Assembly (NCBI GenBank): GCA_001874305.1
Contig: MPCU01000002.1
Span: 248,001-312,000, forward strand
Origin: Bacteriovorax sp. MedPE-SWde
GTDB taxonomy: Bacteria > Bdellovibrionota > Bacteriovoracia > Bacteriovoracales > Bacteriovoracaceae
DNA length: 64,000 bases
Direction of reading: 5' to 3'
Shown here: one piece after another, positions 62,785 to 64,000 of the stretch
Layout of the letters: each line of letters opens with the position of its first letter
Numbering within the stretch: the first letter of the stretch is position 1
Program-made: the position numbers and the translations under genes
Notes under the pieces: model-generated
The model's database searches: none
The model's input: the letters and a program-made list of their open reading frames with translations, nothing else
What the model was told of the DNA's origin: nothing

Positions 62785-64000
62785 TAGGAATCCACCTCAT
62801 GCTCATACTTTTCAGATATAAGTCCTTCAAGGTCTTTAAAGCAAAACTCATCAGGAGAGATTGAAGGCAAGATAGTTAGGTGAATTCTTCTCTTAGAAAA
62901 GATATTCGTACCTTTAAAGGCCCCTGGTTGAGAATGAGAGAAGTAACTCCCCCACGCACCATTGATTACAATTGGGACAACTCTTGCTCCAGTTTTATCT
63001 ACAATTTTTTTAATTCCTGGTTGAAATTTTCTTAAGCTACCATCTCTAGTAAGATAGCCTTCAGGGAAAATCCCAAGGCATCTCTCTTCATCTAGTGCCG
63101 TATCCATTTTTGCAAAGGCATTGTCTAGAAGATCAGGGTTTTCTTTTCTTGTCGCAACAGGAATTAGTTTTGCTGATTTAAAGAATAGCTTTGCTGGAAA
63201 AATATTATAGTAAGTATGGTCGATAACCCAACGAATTGGCCGTGGCGAAATCGCCATAATAAACAGCCAATCTACAAAACACACATGATTTGATGCAACG
63301 ATTACCGGTCCATGACCAGGAATATTTTCTTCACCATCAACATCAAGGTCGTACATTACCTTTGTTAAAAGCTGAGCAATAAATCTCCATGTCTCTTCTG
63401 AATAAAAAGCAAACATTAGACAAGAGTAAATAAGGTTCGCCATCGCCATGATACCGAGAATATTTGGAAGACTAACTTTTAGCCCATGAAGAACCATTAA
63501 CATTACAGCTGCTAGAACCATGAATACAGAGTTCCAAATATTATTTGCAGCAATTGTTCGAGCTAGGAACTTAGGTCTTGCAGAGCGCTGCATATGAGCT
63601 TGTTGTGGGATAATAAACATTCCACCAAATGTCGTTGTAGCAAGTAAATCAAAGAGGATTCTAATTGAGCCATCTTGTTGAAAGAACTCTGAAACACTCA
63701 AGAGTCCTACTTTACTTCCCGACCAACTTCCAGCAACCCAGAACATATCAAAGAGAAAGAGAGACATACCAACAGCTGCAAGGGGAACCATTCCAACCTC
63801 AACTCGCTTACCAGAGAGTTTATTACAAAAGAAAGAACCAACGCCCATTCCAATTGTAAAAGTTGCTAAGAAAATTGTTCCAACTAACTCAGAGCCATAG
63901 AAGAGATCTTTAACGAGTGCAGGAAGAAGTGAAAGAATTGCAGCACCAAAGAACCAAAACCAAGAGATTCCAAGAATTGCGTGCATCACACTTTTTTCCT
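62784..64000 (-). CDS. MFS transporter-PlsC acyltransferase fusion (5' truncated by window edge)
   Basis: The frame is open to the window end, so the gene starts beyond 64000. The visible N-terminal ~210 residues are several membrane helices of an MFS transporter (LGISWFWFFGAAILSLLPALVKD). They are followed by a PlsC acyltransferase domain with ASNHVCFVDWLF (NHxxxxD) and GIFPEGYLTRDGSL. The combination resembles LplT-Aas systems that take up and re-acylate lysophospholipids at the inner membrane. Heads a TAATG-coupled set with the next two genes. Confidence 0.87.
   Translation of the reverse strand, partial: EKSVMHAILGISWFWFFGAAILSLLPALVKDLFYGSELVGTIFLATFTIGMGVGSFFCNKLSGKRVEVGMVPLAAVGMSLFLFDMFWVAGSWSGSKVGLLSVSEFFQQDGSIRILFDLLATTTFGGMFIIPQQAHMQRSARPKFLARTIAANNIWNSVFMVLAAVMLMVLHGLKVSLPNILGIMAMANLIYSCLMFAFYSEETWRFIAQLLTKVMYDLDVDGEENIPGHGPVIVASNHVCFVDWLFIMAISPRPIRWVIDHTYYNIFPAKLFFKSAKLIPVATRKENPDLLDNAFAKMDTALDEERCLGIFPEGYLTRDGSLRKFQPGIKKIVDKTGARVVPIVINGAWGSYFSHSQPGAFKGTNIFSKRRIHLTILPSISPDEFCFKDLEGLISEKYEHEVDS

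Noticed and set aside
1-64000. CRISPR arrays, tRNA/rRNA genes, insertion sequences or prophage
   Set aside because: No regularly spaced repeats, no tRNA-like cloverleaf noticed by eye, and no transposase, integrase or phage structural gene among the translations. A tRNAscan or Infernal run would be needed to exclude small RNAs.

Overview
The window is AT-rich, densely packed bacterial chromosome. It has Gram-negative hallmarks: many Sec signal peptides, lipoproteins, a TonB-dependent receptor and several outer-membrane barrels. Hybrid sensor kinases, secreted hydrolases, orphan periplasmic binding proteins and large unrecognised lipoproteins together suggest a marine predatory bacterium of the Bdellovibrionota (Bacteriovorax/Halobacteriovorax type). 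That placement is inference from gene content and base composition; no rRNA is present to test it. I saw no tRNA, rRNA, insertion sequence, integrase, prophage or CRISPR array. No gene-free stretch exceeds about 300 bases.

Layout. 1-5 kb: the end of a response regulator, then a hybrid histidine kinase overlapping a periplasmic binding protein gene, then a DUF1460 hydrolase. 5-12 kb: a phosphodiesterase lipoprotein, a TonB receptor with a large dyad over its ribosome binding site, an unknown surface protein, a lone receiver and a secreted metalloprotease. 12-17 kb: small single-purpose genes (nucleotidyltransferase, SrkA kinase, exported NADAR protein, membrane-anchored thioredoxin, PPC-domain protein, barstar). 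17.5-21.7 kb: a LuxP-type autoinducer-2 binding protein, a LuxQ-like sensor kinase and a porin in one operon. 22-29 kb: OsmC, a small regulator pair, a Tim44-like protein, orphan family-3 binding proteins, a YegD-type Hsp70, a Dus enzyme and a HAD phosphatase. 29-38 kb: a MASE1-CHASE hybrid kinase, an exported class III aminotransferase with a coiled-coil insertion, endonuclease I, an ABC-F ATPase and an M14-like peptidase. 38-45 kb: mutM, another orphan binding protein, then a five-gene operon that reads as the URC route of uracil catabolism. 45-53 kb: an ABC exporter, an outer-membrane protein, a roughly 1280-residue lipoprotein made of degenerate repeats, and a NYN-domain protein. 53-58 kb: a tight operon of aldehyde dehydrogenase, dihaem cytochrome, GDPD, a helical membrane protein and a NUDIX enzyme. 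58-64 kb: transketolase, another hybrid kinase, and a translationally coupled set headed by a transporter-acyltransferase fusion that runs off the end.

How it fits together. Two modules pair a periplasmic binding protein with an overlapping sensor kinase (2998-4161 with 612-3005, and 17562-18659 with 18656-20578). They look like devices for sensing external small molecules. The second keeps every autoinducer-2 contact residue I can recall from Vibrio LuxP, which would let the cell read a bacterial signal, perhaps one made by prey. The URC operon (aldehyde dehydrogenase, URC1, URC4, UPRT, uridine kinase) can plausibly turn uracil or uridine from digested RNA into a C3 semialdehyde and then acetyl-CoA. 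Secreted endonuclease I, nucleotide phosphodiesterase, metalloprotease and DUF1460 hydrolase fit the same macromolecule-scavenging life. Several start codons lie beside hairpins that could hide the ribosome binding site, most strikingly at the TonB receptor and at a small secreted protein near 47 kb.
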